A stretch of 64,000 bases of DNA from positions 462,204-526,203 of the forward strand of contig NZ_JAUGQQ010000002.1 of NCBI RefSeq assembly GCF_030410135.1, read 5' to 3'. A program made the translations under genes and the position numbers. Of this stretch, positions 36,241 to 45,488 are shown one piece after another. Under the pieces are notes generated by a model. That model saw nothing but the letters and a program-made list of their open reading frames with translations. It was not told the DNA's origin and did not search any database. The DNA is from Aequorivita aurantiaca. GTDB lineage: Bacteria; Bacteroidota; Bacteroidia; Flavobacteriales; Flavobacteriaceae. Position 1 is the first letter of the stretch. Each line of letters starts with the position of its first letter.

Positions 36241-36285
36241 GTCACAATGACTGTTAAAGCAAGGGTTTCGGCGGACATTTTGTCC
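36241..36285. promoter_or_regulatory. Two small inverted repeats upstream of clpB
   Basis: GTCA-caa-TGAC (36241-36251) and GGACA-ttt-TGTCC (36273-36285) lie about 80-120 bp before the clpB ATG in the ytxJ/clpB divergent region. They could be heat-shock operator half sites; no named regulator is claimed. Confidence 0.35.
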
Positions 36286-36362
36286 TACTTTTAAAATGGC
36301 TTCAATTTTGAAATCTAATTAACTAGAAAATAAAGAATTCTGAAACTCGAAAATTTTAGCAT

Positions 36363-38960
36363 ATGAACTTTAATAATTTTACTATAAAAAGCCAGGAAGC
36401 CATACAGCAAGCGCAACAAATTGCACAAGCACATGGCCACCAACAGATTGAAAATGAACATATCCTCAAAGCTATTTTTGAGGTTGATGAAAATGTAACT
36501 CCTTTCATCCTAAAAAAACTGAACGTTAATCTCGTTACCCTAAAACAAATTTTGGACAGGCAATTGGAAAGCTTTCCAAAGGTTTCCGGTGGTGATATAA
36601 TGCTATCCAGGGACGCTAATAAAACCGTTATTGAGGCAAGTAACATAGCAAAAAAAATGGGAGATGAATTTGTTTCAATCGAACATTTATTACTGGCTAT
36701 TCTAATCTCCAAAAGCAGCATTGCCCAAAGTCTCAAAGACCAAGGCGTAACAGAAAATGGGATGAGGGCGGCTATTGATGAACTTCGTGGAGGCGAAAAA
36801 GTTACCTCCCAAAATGCCGAAGAAACATATAATTCCTTAAACAAATATGCAAATAATTTAAATCAACTTGCCCGCGATGGCAAATTGGACCCTGTAATTG
36901 GCCGTGATGAGGAAATTAGAAGAATACTCCAAATTCTTTCCCGAAGGACGAAAAACAACCCAATGCTTGTAGGCGAACCCGGGACCGGAAAAACGGCGAT
37001 CGCAGAAGGCTTGGCGCACAGAATTGTTGATGGCGATGTACCTGAAAATTTAAGGACCAAAGAAATTTTTTCACTAGATATGGGCGCCCTCATTGCCGGC
37101 GCTAAATACAAAGGCGAATTTGAAGAGCGTCTAAAATCGGTTATCAAAGAAGTAACTTCCAGTGAGGGCGATATTGTGCTTTTTATTGATGAAATCCATA
37201 CTCTAGTTGGTGCCGGCGGCGGACAAGGTGCTATGGATGCGGCTAACATTCTGAAACCCGCACTTGCGCGCGGTGAACTTCGTGCAATTGGCGCAACAAC
37301 TTTAGATGAATATCAAAAGTATTTTGAAAAGGACAAAGCCTTGGAGCGCCGGTTTCAAAAAGTAATGGTTGATGAGCCGGATACGGAAAGCGCTATTTCC
37401 ATCCTTCGGGGTATTAAAGAGAAGTATGAAACCCACCACAAAGTCCGAATTAAAGATGAAGCAATCATTGCAGCCGTGGAACTTTCCGAAAGATACATTA
37501 CCAACCGATTTCTTCCCGACAAAGCCATTGATTTAATGGATGAAGCTGCTTCAAAACTGCGTATGGAAATAAATTCCAAACCTGAGGAATTGGATGTTCT
37601 GGACAGAAAAATAATGCAGCTTGAAATTGAAATAGAGGCAATAAAACGTGAAAAGGATGAAACGAAATTAAAATCCCTTTATGCAGATTTGGCTAATTTG
37701 AAAGAAGAAAGAAACGAGCTTAACGCAAAATGGCAAAGCGAAAAAGAAGTGGTGGACAATGTTCAAAACCTAAAAACCCAGATAGAGGAGTTTAAACTGG
37801 AAGCCGAACGCGCTGAGCGCGAAGGCGACTTTGGTCGCGTGGCTGAGCTGCGTTATGGCAAAATTAAAGACGCCCAGGCGGCCCTAAGCAAACTGGAAAC
37901 CCACCTGGCGGAAAATCAAGAAGGCTCCTCCATGATTAAAGAAGAAGTTACCCGAGAGGACATTGCCGAAGTAGTTGCAAAATGGACAGGAATTCCCCTA
38001 ACTAAAATGCTTCAAAGCGACCGGGAAAAACTTTTGACGCTGGAGGATCAACTTCACAAACGTGTGGTGGGCCAATTTGAGGCAATACAAGCGGTTAGTG
38101 ATGCCATTCGCCGAAGCCGGGCGGGACTGCAGGACGAGAAGAAACCGATAGGAAGCTTTCTATTCCTTGGAACCACGGGCGTAGGTAAAACAGAGCTTGC
38201 TAAAGCCCTTGCCGAATATCTTTTTGATGATGAAAATGCAATGACGCGAATAGATATGAGTGAATATCAGGAACGGCACAGTGTGAGTCGTTTAGTGGGC
38301 GCGCCTCCAGGATATGTGGGTTATGAGGAGGGCGGACAATTAACGGAAGCGGTTCGCAGAAAACCATATAGTGTGGTTCTGTTGGATGAAATTGAAAAAG
38401 CGCACCCGGATACCTTCAACATTCTTTTGCAAGTGCTGGATGAGGGGCGTTTAACGGACAACAAAGGGCGTCTTGCCGATTTTAAAAACACCATAATTAT
38501 TATGACCAGTAATATGGGTAGTGATATAATTCAGGAGCGATTTGAAACTGTTAAGGACCCCGAAACGGCAATGGAAGGTGCCAAAATAGAGGTTCTTGCA
38601 TTGCTTAAACAAACCGTACGCCCAGAATTTTTAAATCGTATTGATGACATTATCATGTTCACCCCACTTTCAAAACAGGACATTAATAGAATAGTGGAAC
38701 TGCAACTGAAGGGCGTATCCAAAATGTTATTGAAACAGAACATCGTTTTGGATGCAACACCCGAGGCCATTGCTTACCTAGCCCAAAAAGGCTATGACCC
38801 ACAATACGGTGCGCGACCTGTAAAAAGAGTGGTTCAACGTGAAGTTCTAAATGAATTGAGCAAGGAAATTTTGGCCGGAAAGGTAACCACTGAGAGCATT
38901 ATTCTGCTCGACAGTTTTAATGATTCATTGGTGTTTAGGAACCAAGAAAATTTTGTTTAA
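36363..38960 (+). CDS. clpB: ATP-dependent chaperone ClpB
   Basis: An 865-residue Hsp100 disaggregase. In order: Clp N domain (1-145), first AAA+ domain with Walker A GEPGTGKT (204-211), the long coiled-coil M domain that marks ClpB rather than ClpA/C (about 400-520), and a second AAA+ domain with Walker A GTTGVGKT (603-610) and the pore-loop phrase GYVGYEEGG. It works with DnaK to dissolve protein aggregates in the cytoplasm. Length and domains are complete. Inverted repeats upstream may give stress control; a terminator follows at 39065-39104. Confidence 0.97.
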   Translation: MNFNNFTIKSQEAIQQAQQIAQAHGHQQIENEHILKAIFEVDENVTPFILKKLNVNLVTLKQILDRQLESFPKVSGGDIMLSRDANKTVIEASNIAKKMGDEFVSIEHLLLAILISKSSIAQSLKDQGVTENGMRAAIDELRGGEKVTSQNAEETYNSLNKYANNLNQLARDGKLDPVIGRDEEIRRILQILSRRTKNNPMLVGEPGTGKTAIAEGLAHRIVDGDVPENLRTKEIFSLDMGALIAGAKYKGEFEERLKSVIKEVTSSEGDIVLFIDEIHTLVGAGGGQGAMDAANILKPALARGELRAIGATTLDEYQKYFEKDKALERRFQKVMVDEPDTESAISILRGIKEKYETHHKVRIKDEAIIAAVELSERYITNRFLPDKAIDLMDEAASKLRMEINSKPEELDVLDRKIMQLEIEIEAIKREKDETKLKSLYADLANLKEERNELNAKWQSEKEVVDNVQNLKTQIEEFKLEAERAEREGDFGRVAELRYGKIKDAQAALSKLETHLAENQEGSSMIKEEVTREDIAEVVAKWTGIPLTKMLQSDREKLLTLEDQLHKRVVGQFEAIQAVSDAIRRSRAGLQDEKKPIGSFLFLGTTGVGKTELAKALAEYLFDDENAMTRIDMSEYQERHSVSRLVGAPPGYVGYEEGGQLTEAVRRKPYSVVLLDEIEKAHPDTFNILLQVLDEGRLTDNKGRLADFKNTIIIMTSNMGSDIIQERFETVKDPETAMEGAKIEVLALLKQTVRPEFLNRIDDIIMFTPLSKQDINRIVELQLKGVSKMLLKQNIVLDATPEAIAYLAQKGYDPQYGARPVKRVVQREVLNELSKEILAGKVTTESIILLDSFNDSLVFRNQENFV

Positions 38961-39064
38961 TAAGTCTGAAAGTAATAAATTACTTTTATAATATTTCTCT
39001 AAATGATAAAATTATCGGAAGCATTACGCTATTTCACTTCTAAATAGAGACATGAATTAATAAA

Positions 39065-39104
39065 AAACCTCAGCATTTATAAATTGACTGAGGTTTTGGT
39101 TTTT
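39065..39104. terminator. Bidirectional terminator, clpB / redoxin gene
   Basis: Arms AAACCTCAG/CTGAGGTTT with flanking A and T runs between two converging genes. Confidence 0.8.
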
Positions 39105-39120
39105 ATTACAATTGGAAAGT

Positions 39121-39909
39121 TTATTCTATAATTATTCTTTTAGTCAAAGAGTTATTGTCAGCCACAACTTTCACCATATAAATACCGGGTGAAAGATGAA
39201 GTTTTAAACTAATATTCTCTTCAGAATAATTATTTGTAAAAACTTGTTGGCCAAGCGTGTTGAAAATCACTACGGAGGACTTTAAAATGCCTGGTAGTTT
39301 TATGCTCACGTTTCCTTTTGATACCGTTGGATAGATGCTAAAATTAAAAGCATGGGCCTCATCTATACCTACAGTTATACATTCCATAACTTCTGGTTCA
39401 AATCCTTGTGGAAATGAGTTTTCGAACGTTTCTACTCCACTTAAAGGCCAAATGTCCTTATTTAGCAATACATTCCCAGGGCCAATTAAGCAGAATGTTG
39501 GATAGGCATTTACCCCGAAATTTGCATCAACTGCAGGACCACCGCCTTCATTGCTTATTGCGGGTGCGTGGTTAAAGGGACCGCCGTGGTCTATATGATA
39601 TTGCCTAACGCGTGCGTTATTATCATTTCCATTATTTATGGAAAGGGCGAAAACATCCCCCGCATTACAGCCGTATTTATCATGAAACTCATTGAATATA
39701 GGTGCAGAGCCTTGACACGGCACACAATCTACAAAAAAGAAATCCAGCCATACGTATTTTCCCTGAGCAGTGAGTGTATAAAGGTTATACACGTTGCCAT
39801 CCGTATCGGTTACGGTGAAATCATCCACAACATCGCCCACATTGTATGTTGTAACTTGTGCCTTTCCAATGAAGGTACATAGCAAAAGAAATAAAGTAAT
39901 TTTTTTCAT
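39121..39909 (-). CDS. Secreted thioredoxin-like protein with T9SS sorting domain
   Basis: A 262-residue protein: signal peptide (ending GKAQ), a redoxin/TlpA-like domain from about residue 22 to 165 with the active motif CVPC (62-65) in WLDFFFVDCVPCQGSAP, then a short linker with one further Cys and a T9SS type A sorting domain (FSIYPTVSKGNVSI...GIYMVKVVADNN...KRIIIE). The combination predicts an oxidoreductase carried to the cell surface or outside, where it may act on disulphides of other secreted proteins. It converges with clpB. Confidence 0.9.
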   Translation of the reverse strand: MKKITLFLLLCTFIGKAQVTTYNVGDVVDDFTVTDTDGNVYNLYTLTAQGKYVWLDFFFVDCVPCQGSAPIFNEFHDKYGCNAGDVFALSINNGNDNNARVRQYHIDHGGPFNHAPAISNEGGGPAVDANFGVNAYPTFCLIGPGNVLLNKDIWPLSGVETFENSFPQGFEPEVMECITVGIDEAHAFNFSIYPTVSKGNVSIKLPGILKSSVVIFNTLGQQVFTNNYSEENISLKLHLSPGIYMVKVVADNNSLTKRIIIE

Positions 39910-39996
39910 AAGATTATCATTTAAGGTTCGTATAGCGCTAAGTTATGCCTTTATCACAAAAATTTTCAAAATTCATTGGCTTTTTAATAAAAAAAA

Positions 39997-40034
39997 GACC
40001 CATCAAAATTTCAATATTGAAATTTTGATGGGTC
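39997..40034 (-). terminator. 38-bp perfect palindrome, csbD terminator
   Basis: A gap-free palindrome with 19-bp arms (GACCCATCAAAATTTCAAT and its complement). On the minus strand it is followed by a run of T, so it ends the csbD transcript. Confidence 0.85.
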
Positions 40035-40072
40035 CGGCTTCAAATAAAGCGGTAATTAAAGTTTAGCAAAAA

Positions 40073-40258
40073 CTACCACTTGTCAATCTGATCTTTTAAT
40101 CTTTCTTTTGATTCACCTGTTTTTTCCTGAAGGCGACCAAGCAGTTCATCCGATTTTCCCTCGGCATATGTTAAATCATCATCGGTAAGATCTGCATACT
40201 TCTGCTTAAATTTACCTTTTACTTGGTTCCATTTACCTTTAAATTGATCTTCGTTCAT
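40073..40258 (-). CDS. CsbD family stress protein
   Basis: A 61-residue CsbD-like protein starting at the ATG at 40258 (MNEDQFKGKWNQVKGKFKQ), the family's usual start; a longer frame upstream has no support. It is highly charged and predicted to form a small helical bundle (YAEGKSDELLGRLQEKTGES). Homologues are induced by general stress, but their molecular role is unknown. It is followed by a strong palindromic terminator. Confidence 0.9.
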   Translation of the reverse strand: MNEDQFKGKWNQVKGKFKQKYADLTDDDLTYAEGKSDELLGRLQEKTGESKERLKDQIDKW

Positions 40259-40375
40259 AGCTTTTTGTTTTAAGTTAATTAATGTTCTTTTTCGTTTTAT
40301 AAAATTACAACACACACCTTCATATTTATAATAACGAAATATTAAAGAATACCCCACTTAAGTTATAAATTTGCC

Positions 40376-40383
40376 AATAAGTC
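40376..40383 (+). promoter_or_regulatory. -7 box TAAATTTG
   Basis: TAnnTTTG 26 bp before the ATG of the histidine phosphatase gene. Confidence 0.5.
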
Positions 40384-40408
40384 CTAAATACTGTTATCTT
40401 AAATCCTT

Positions 40409-40966
40409 ATGAAAAATTTACTATTAGTATTGACCTTGTTTCCACTACTCACGTTTTGTGGTAAGCACCAAGAAAAAGAAGAAAAAAACCCTGTCGTTGA
40501 GCAACTGCCGCATTATCCCAAGGAATATAGTGCCACCTTCTATTTATTGCGCCATGCGGAAAAAGTGCGCACAAACCCAGCCGATCCTGACCCATCATTG
40601 AACATAGAGGGAATGCTACGTGCGAAACGTTGGGCTGCCTACTTTGAACCTTTAAATATTGACGAAATATACATAACCCAATATGTCCGTACCAAACAAA
40701 CGATATCGCTCATCGCACAGCAAAAGCAGATATCCCCCAGAAGGTATAACCCAAATACAATTTATTCAGAAGATTTTCTGAAGCAAACCAATGGCAAAAC
40801 AGTAATCATTGCGGGTCACAGTAATACAACTCCAAAATTGGTGAACCAACTTATTGGAGAGGAAAAATTCACAGATATGGATGATGCCGACAACTCCACC
40901 CTATTTAAGGTTACCATTAACGGAAACAACAAACAGGTTACAACCACAAAAGTAGAAGCCCCTTAG
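40409..40966 (+). CDS. Histidine phosphatase family lipoprotein
   Basis: A 185-residue lipoprotein (lipobox LLTFC, Cys17). The mature part is a short histidine-phosphatase (phosphoglycerate mutase-like) domain: YLLRHAEK with His49, an Arg-rich helix (LRAKRWAAYF), YVRTKQT, and a second catalytic His in IAGHSNTTP. It is like SixA in size. The substrate, on the periplasmic side, is unknown. 72 bp separate it from smpB, which has its own promoter. Confidence 0.88.
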   Translation: MKNLLLVLTLFPLLTFCGKHQEKEEKNPVVEQLPHYPKEYSATFYLLRHAEKVRTNPADPDPSLNIEGMLRAKRWAAYFEPLNIDEIYITQYVRTKQTISLIAQQKQISPRRYNPNTIYSEDFLKQTNGKTVIIAGHSNTTPKLVNQLIGEEKFTDMDDADNSTLFKVTINGNNKQVTTTKVEAP

Positions 40967-41025
40967 CGCACTCAATTTGTAAAGATGAACAACAAGAAAC
41001 TGGGTACTGAATACTGAATACTTAT

Positions 41026-41033
41026 TACCTTTG
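41026..41033 (+). promoter_or_regulatory. -7 box TACCTTTG of smpB
   Basis: TAnnTTTG ending 6 bp before the smpB ATG, which implies a leaderless or almost leaderless mRNA. Confidence 0.65.
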
Positions 41034-41038
41034 CACTT

Positions 41039-41503
41039 ATGGCAATTCAGAAAAACGTAAAAATAAAAAACCGTAAAGCTCGGTTTGAATATGAAATACT
41101 TGACACATTCACGGCTGGCATTGTCCTGCGGGGTACCGAAATTAAAGCTATTCGTGAGGGAAAGGCCTCCATTGCCGAAAGTTTCTGCGAGTTTAGCAAT
41201 GGAGAACTTTTCGTTATCAATATGACCGTGCAGGAATACAGCCACGCATCCAACTTTAGCCACGCCCCAAAAAGCGAGCGAAAACTGCTCTTGAACCGTA
41301 GCGAATTAAAAAAACTGGAAAAGGAGGTTAAGAATAGTGGTTTCACCATTATTCCCTTACTGCTTTTCACCAATGATAAAGGTTTGGCCAAGTTAGAAAT
41401 TGCGCTGAGCCGAGGCAAGAAAGAATATGATAAGCGCCAAGTGATAAAAGAGCGGGATTCTAAAAAGCAGCTGAGCCGAATCAAAAAAGCGTTCAATAAT
41501 TAA
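41039..41503 (+). CDS. smpB: SsrA-binding protein
   Basis: A 154-residue SmpB, the partner of tmRNA in rescue of stalled ribosomes. Motifs: NRKARFEYEILDTFTAGIVL, GTEIKAIREGKASIAESF, the His-containing EYSHASNF, and a basic C-terminal tail (GKKEYDKRQVIKERDSKKQL) that enters the mRNA channel. Length is typical. Its -7 box is almost at the start codon. The ssrA gene is not in this window. Cytoplasmic. Confidence 0.97.
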   Translation: MAIQKNVKIKNRKARFEYEILDTFTAGIVLRGTEIKAIREGKASIAESFCEFSNGELFVINMTVQEYSHASNFSHAPKSERKLLLNRSELKKLEKEVKNSGFTIIPLLLFTNDKGLAKLEIALSRGKKEYDKRQVIKERDSKKQLSRIKKAFNN

Positions 41504-41618
41504 TTTACGCTTCCGTGCGTAAGTTTCAATGGCAGAAGTAAAAGCACTTAAAGCAATAACGCTTTTTTAACAAACCCGAAATCCTTTTATTAGTAATTTG
41601 CGTAAGTCTATTGTTCCC

Positions 41619-41678
41619 TCGAGCGCAGTCGAGCGGATTTTTTCTATAGCAAAAAATAAAGGTTTCGACTGCGCTCGA
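41619..41678. repeat. 14-bp inverted repeat pair around a 32-bp spacer
   Basis: TCGAGCGCAGTCGA (41619-41632) and its exact complement TCGACTGCGCTCGA (41665-41678). The repeat lies in the 192-bp gap before the DUF5686 gene, which otherwise holds nothing recognisable. Arms are GC-rich in an AT-rich gap, like REP-type elements. Confidence 0.85.
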
Positions 41679-41695
41679 CCCCGGACAAATACTCC

Positions 41696-44176
41696 ATGCG
41701 AATAATCATTTTTCTCTATTCAATACTTTTTTCAGCAACCCTTTCCGCGCAAATCATCGGAAAGGTAACCGATACCAAAGGCCAGCCCCTTCCCTACGTA
41801 AACATCTATCTTCAAAACAGCTATATTGGCACCACAACCAATGATGATGGCAATTATTCCTTGAATATTTCAGAGAAAAAAGAATACAAGATTACGTTTC
41901 AGTTTTTGGGTTACAAAACCATGAACAAAACTGTTACTCCTTCCGCCTTGCCCTATATTTTGAATATTTCCCTTGAAGAAGAAACCACTAGTTTGGAAGA
42001 AGTAGTGTTGAACACCACGGAAGATCCCGCCTATCGCATAATCCGAAATACCATTGCACAGCGAAAGGAAAATCTTGAAAAACTGAGCGAATATACAGCA
42101 GATTTTTATTCCCGCGGACTCTGGCAAGTGAAGGACGTTCCCGAAAAAATTATGGGCCAAGAAGTTGGAGATTTTGACGGGATGCTAGATTCCACACGGA
42201 CTGGCATCATTTACCTTTCAGAAACCATTTCAGAAATAGCATTTCAAAAACCCGATAAGTTTACCGAAAAAATTATAGCCAGCAAAGTGAGCGGGAATGA
42301 TAACGGCTTCAGTTTTAACAGTGCGCAGAGCGCCAATATTTCATTTTATGAAAATACCATTGAACTGAACGCAGCCTTGGTTTCCCCCATTGCCAATAAT
42401 GCCTTTAGTTATTATAAATATAAATTGGACGGCGTATTTTACGAGGGGAGCAAACTCATCAACAAAATTAAGGTTATTCCGAAACGACCCAACGATAGAA
42501 TTTGGCAGGGTTATGTATATATTGTTGAGGACGATTGGCAGCTTTACGGCGTAGAACTTTCAACTACCGGGGCCGCCATTCAGGTGCCATTTGTAAGCAA
42601 TTTGATGGTGAAACAAAATTATAAATACGATAGCACGCATAATTTTTGGGTGAAAATTTCACAAACGGTAGATTTCGGTTTCGGGCTATTGGGAATGAAG
42701 GGCGACGGCCGGTTTATCGCCGTTTATAGCAATTATAATTTCAAGCCGCAATTCACCAAAAAATCTTTCACCAATGAAGTGCTTTCCTTTAAGCCCGAAG
42801 CCAACAAAAAGGATAGCATATTTTGGAAAGGCAGTCGTCCGGTTCCATTGACGGATGAGGAGTTGAGAGATTATATAAAAAAGGATAGCATTCAAACGTT
42901 AAGGCGCTCCAAACCCTATTTGGATTCTATTGATTCAAAATCAAATAAGCCAGGAATTTTGAGTTTGTTGGCAGGTTACACTTATAAAAATTCCTTTGAA
43001 AAATGGTCCATTGGCTATGAAGGCCCTTTGCCGAAAATAAATTTTAACACTGTTCAAGGCTGGAACAGCATGGCCGGACTTACTTTTAATAGGTGGTATG
43101 ACGATAACCAGACCAATACGCTTTCGGCAGCCGTTCGGGCAGAATACGGTATTGCGGAAGACAGGCTTCGATTTACGGCCAACATTCTTCGGAATTTTAA
43201 CTGGACTGACAAATTACGGCTCTCACTTTCCGGAGGAAGCATTGTTGCCCAATTCAATGATGTTGAACCCATTTCGCCAATTATAAATACTGTTGCCACC
43301 CTTTTCTTTGAACGAAATTATATGAAGTTATATGAGCTAAATTTTGCGCGAATCGGTTTCAGTCAGGAAATTTTGAATGGGTTTCATCTCTACGCCACGG
43401 TTGCCTATGAAAACCGAAGTCCCCTTTTCAACACTACCGATTACGTTACCATTCCATTTGATGACGTGAGCTATACAAGCAATAATCCTTTGGCTCCAAA
43501 CGATTTTGAAAATGCGGCAATAGCGGAACATAATATTCTGAAAAGCAAGATTATCGCACGGATAAATTTCGCGCAAAAATATTTTTCAAACCCCGACATG
43601 AAATTCAATATTGGCAATAATAAATATCCAGAGCTTATTATTTCAGCCGAAAATGGGGCCGCGGTAACGGAAAGTCATTATGATTATACTCAATTTGAAG
43701 CCAGCGTGAATCAATCGCTTTCCCTCGGAAATAAAGGCCAATTCAATTATAACTTAAAAGGCGGTACATTCCTGAATGGCGATGGAATTTCATTTGTAGA
43801 TTACAAACATTTCAACGGAAACCAAACACGTGTGGGTACTTCTCCCAACTATACCAATGTTTTTAATTTGATGCCGTATTACGATTTCAGCACCCACAAA
43901 AGTTATTTTGAAGGGCACGTGGAGCATGATTTCCGCGGATGGATTTTAGGGAAAATCCCCGGGATTAACCAATTAAATCTCAACTTAGTTGCTGGCGCGC
44001 ACTTTTTGGGGACAGAAGCAAGAAAACCATATTCCGAATTTTCAGTAGGTATCGATAATCTGGGCTTCGGAAAATTTAGATTGCTGCGGGTTGATTATGT
44101 TCGTTCCTTTTATAATGGCGGCGGTTATGGAGCTTTTATTTTTGGGCTAAAGTTTTTAGATCTTTTGGGTCTGTAA
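41696..44176 (+). CDS. DUF5686 outer-membrane protein with carboxypeptidase regulatory-like domain
   Basis: An 826-residue protein. Signal peptide (ending LSAQ); a carboxypeptidase-regulatory-like domain (about 18-100: GKVTDTKGQPLPYVNIYLQN...GTTTNDDGNYSL); then the DUF5686 region, which looks like a long periplasmic part followed by many amphipathic strands ending FGLKFLDLLGL, consistent with an outer-membrane beta-barrel. Such proteins are common in Bacteroidota and resemble TonB-dependent receptors without a plug; the cargo is unknown. It is the first of three rightward genes packed with 11-bp gaps. Confidence 0.88.
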   Translation: MRIIIFLYSILFSATLSAQIIGKVTDTKGQPLPYVNIYLQNSYIGTTTNDDGNYSLNISEKKEYKITFQFLGYKTMNKTVTPSALPYILNISLEEETTSLEEVVLNTTEDPAYRIIRNTIAQRKENLEKLSEYTADFYSRGLWQVKDVPEKIMGQEVGDFDGMLDSTRTGIIYLSETISEIAFQKPDKFTEKIIASKVSGNDNGFSFNSAQSANISFYENTIELNAALVSPIANNAFSYYKYKLDGVFYEGSKLINKIKVIPKRPNDRIWQGYVYIVEDDWQLYGVELSTTGAAIQVPFVSNLMVKQNYKYDSTHNFWVKISQTVDFGFGLLGMKGDGRFIAVYSNYNFKPQFTKKSFTNEVLSFKPEANKKDSIFWKGSRPVPLTDEELRDYIKKDSIQTLRRSKPYLDSIDSKSNKPGILSLLAGYTYKNSFEKWSIGYEGPLPKINFNTVQGWNSMAGLTFNRWYDDNQTNTLSAAVRAEYGIAEDRLRFTANILRNFNWTDKLRLSLSGGSIVAQFNDVEPISPIINTVATLFFERNYMKLYELNFARIGFSQEILNGFHLYATVAYENRSPLFNTTDYVTIPFDDVSYTSNNPLAPNDFENAAIAEHNILKSKIIARINFAQKYFSNPDMKFNIGNNKYPELIISAENGAAVTESHYDYTQFEASVNQSLSLGNKGQFNYNLKGGTFLNGDGISFVDYKHFNGNQTRVGTSPNYTNVFNLMPYYDFSTHKSYFEGHVEHDFRGWILGKIPGINQLNLNLVAGAHFLGTEARKPYSEFSVGIDNLGFGKFRLLRVDYVRSFYNGGGYGAFIFGLKFLDLLGL

Positions 44177-44187
44177 TTAATATTACC

Positions 44188-44961
44188 ATGAAAAATATTT
44201 TAAAATCACTGCTCGTCCTTTCGCTCATAACGAGTTGCATCCCGATGCAAAAAGTGCCAAAGGATGCTTCTATGACGGATTTTTTCCACTTCAAAAAAGC
44301 AAAGGAATATGATCCCGAAAAATGGGCAGTTTTTCTACCGGGCACTGGAGGTTTAAGGATTTTTAAGGACACCACCCATTATTTTGATATGGCGGAAAAA
44401 TTGAACGCCGAAGGTATTTCCGTATTGCTGGTTGACAATGTAGCCGCCTATAAAGCTTCCAAAAGAAATATAGACGAAGAAGAACCTGCACAAATTCTGT
44501 GGACGCTGGAGCAGGCATTGAAATGGGCGAAAAAAACCGGGAAAATTGACGATTCTGCAAAAGGAAGTATCGTTGGTTGGTCACGGGCAGGGTTGGGATT
44601 AATCCCCCTTGCAAATAATGCTTCGCAAATTGAATTCTTAAGAATAAAATCCATCGCACTATTCTATCCTGCAAATGGTTACGAAATACAATTTGAACCA
44701 AAAGTTCCAACACTTATAATGACTGGAGGAAAAGATAAAATTGTAAAATTAGATGACATCCTTAAATATTTAGTGGCAGAAAATGCGACCATTCACGTTT
44801 ATGACGATGCCTATCATGGCTACGATGTGGAAAGCTTGAAAAAGGGAAAATATTTTCGCTATATCCCATTTATTAGCAAAAAAAACTACCTGCTAAAATA
44901 CGATGAAAAGGCCGCGAACGAATCCATTGAACAATTGATTGATTTTTTAAAAAATAACTAA
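44188..44961 (+). CDS. Alpha/beta hydrolase-like lipoprotein
   Basis: A 257-residue protein with a lipoprotein signal (LITSC, Cys17) and an alpha/beta hydrolase fold: FLPGTGGLRIF (oxyanion region), the nucleophile elbow GWSRAGLG, an acid in TGGKDKIV and the final His in DAYHGYD. This is the dienelactone-hydrolase-like arrangement, so Ser/Asp/His are all present. Being lipidated it should act outside the cytoplasm; the substrate is unknown. It sits between the DUF5686 and acetyltransferase genes with 11 bp on each side, so it is probably in one operon with them. Confidence 0.82.
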   Translation: MKNILKSLLVLSLITSCIPMQKVPKDASMTDFFHFKKAKEYDPEKWAVFLPGTGGLRIFKDTTHYFDMAEKLNAEGISVLLVDNVAAYKASKRNIDEEEPAQILWTLEQALKWAKKTGKIDDSAKGSIVGWSRAGLGLIPLANNASQIEFLRIKSIALFYPANGYEIQFEPKVPTLIMTGGKDKIVKLDDILKYLVAENATIHVYDDAYHGYDVESLKKGKYFRYIPFISKKNYLLKYDEKAANESIEQLIDFLKNN

Positions 44962-44972
44962 AACACTATAAA

Positions 44973-45488
44973 ATGACAACGTCATTTCCAATATTAAAAA
45001 CTGAGCGGTTAATTCTTCGCCAAATATTACCGACCGATGTGGACCGAGTGTTTTTTCTCCGTTCCGATAAACTAGTCAATACCTATATAAAAAGGGTTTC
45101 GCAGACACCTGCAACGGCATTGGCACATATTAAATTGATTACCGATAATATATCAGCCGATCAAGGAATAACTTGGGGAATAACAACCAAGGCGTCAAAT
45201 ATATTGATAGGTTCCATTTGTCTATGGAATTACTCAGAGGATAGGAAAAAAACAGAAGTAGGTTATGATCTCGATCCAGAATTTCAGGGCAAAGGAATTA
45301 TGAGCGAGGCGCTGGCGGCAGTTCTAAATTTTGGCTTCCAAAATAAAAAATTTGAAACCATTGAAGCTTATACTGATTATAGGAATCTTCCTTCAAAAAA
45401 TCTCTTGAAGCGACATGGATTTATTCCAAGAGAAGGTATTAAAGACGTTGATAACCAAAACAATGTAGTGTATTATCTAAACATTTAA
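44973..45488 (+). CDS. GNAT family N-acetyltransferase (RimJ/RimL type)
   Basis: A 171-residue GNAT: start LKTERLILRQILPTDVDRVF, core EVGYDLDPEFQGKGIMSEAL (the acetyl-CoA pyrophosphate loop) and NLPSKNLLKRHGFIPREG. It is similar in family to the gene at 31088-31582, but not a recent copy. The target is unknown; protein N-terminal or small-molecule amines are usual. Its stop overlaps the stop of the converging pcm gene by 4 bp. Confidence 0.9.
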   Translation: MTTSFPILKTERLILRQILPTDVDRVFFLRSDKLVNTYIKRVSQTPATALAHIKLITDNISADQGITWGITTKASNILIGSICLWNYSEDRKKTEVGYDLDPEFQGKGIMSEALAAVLNFGFQNKKFETIEAYTDYRNLPSKNLLKRHGFIPREGIKDVDNQNNVVYYLNI

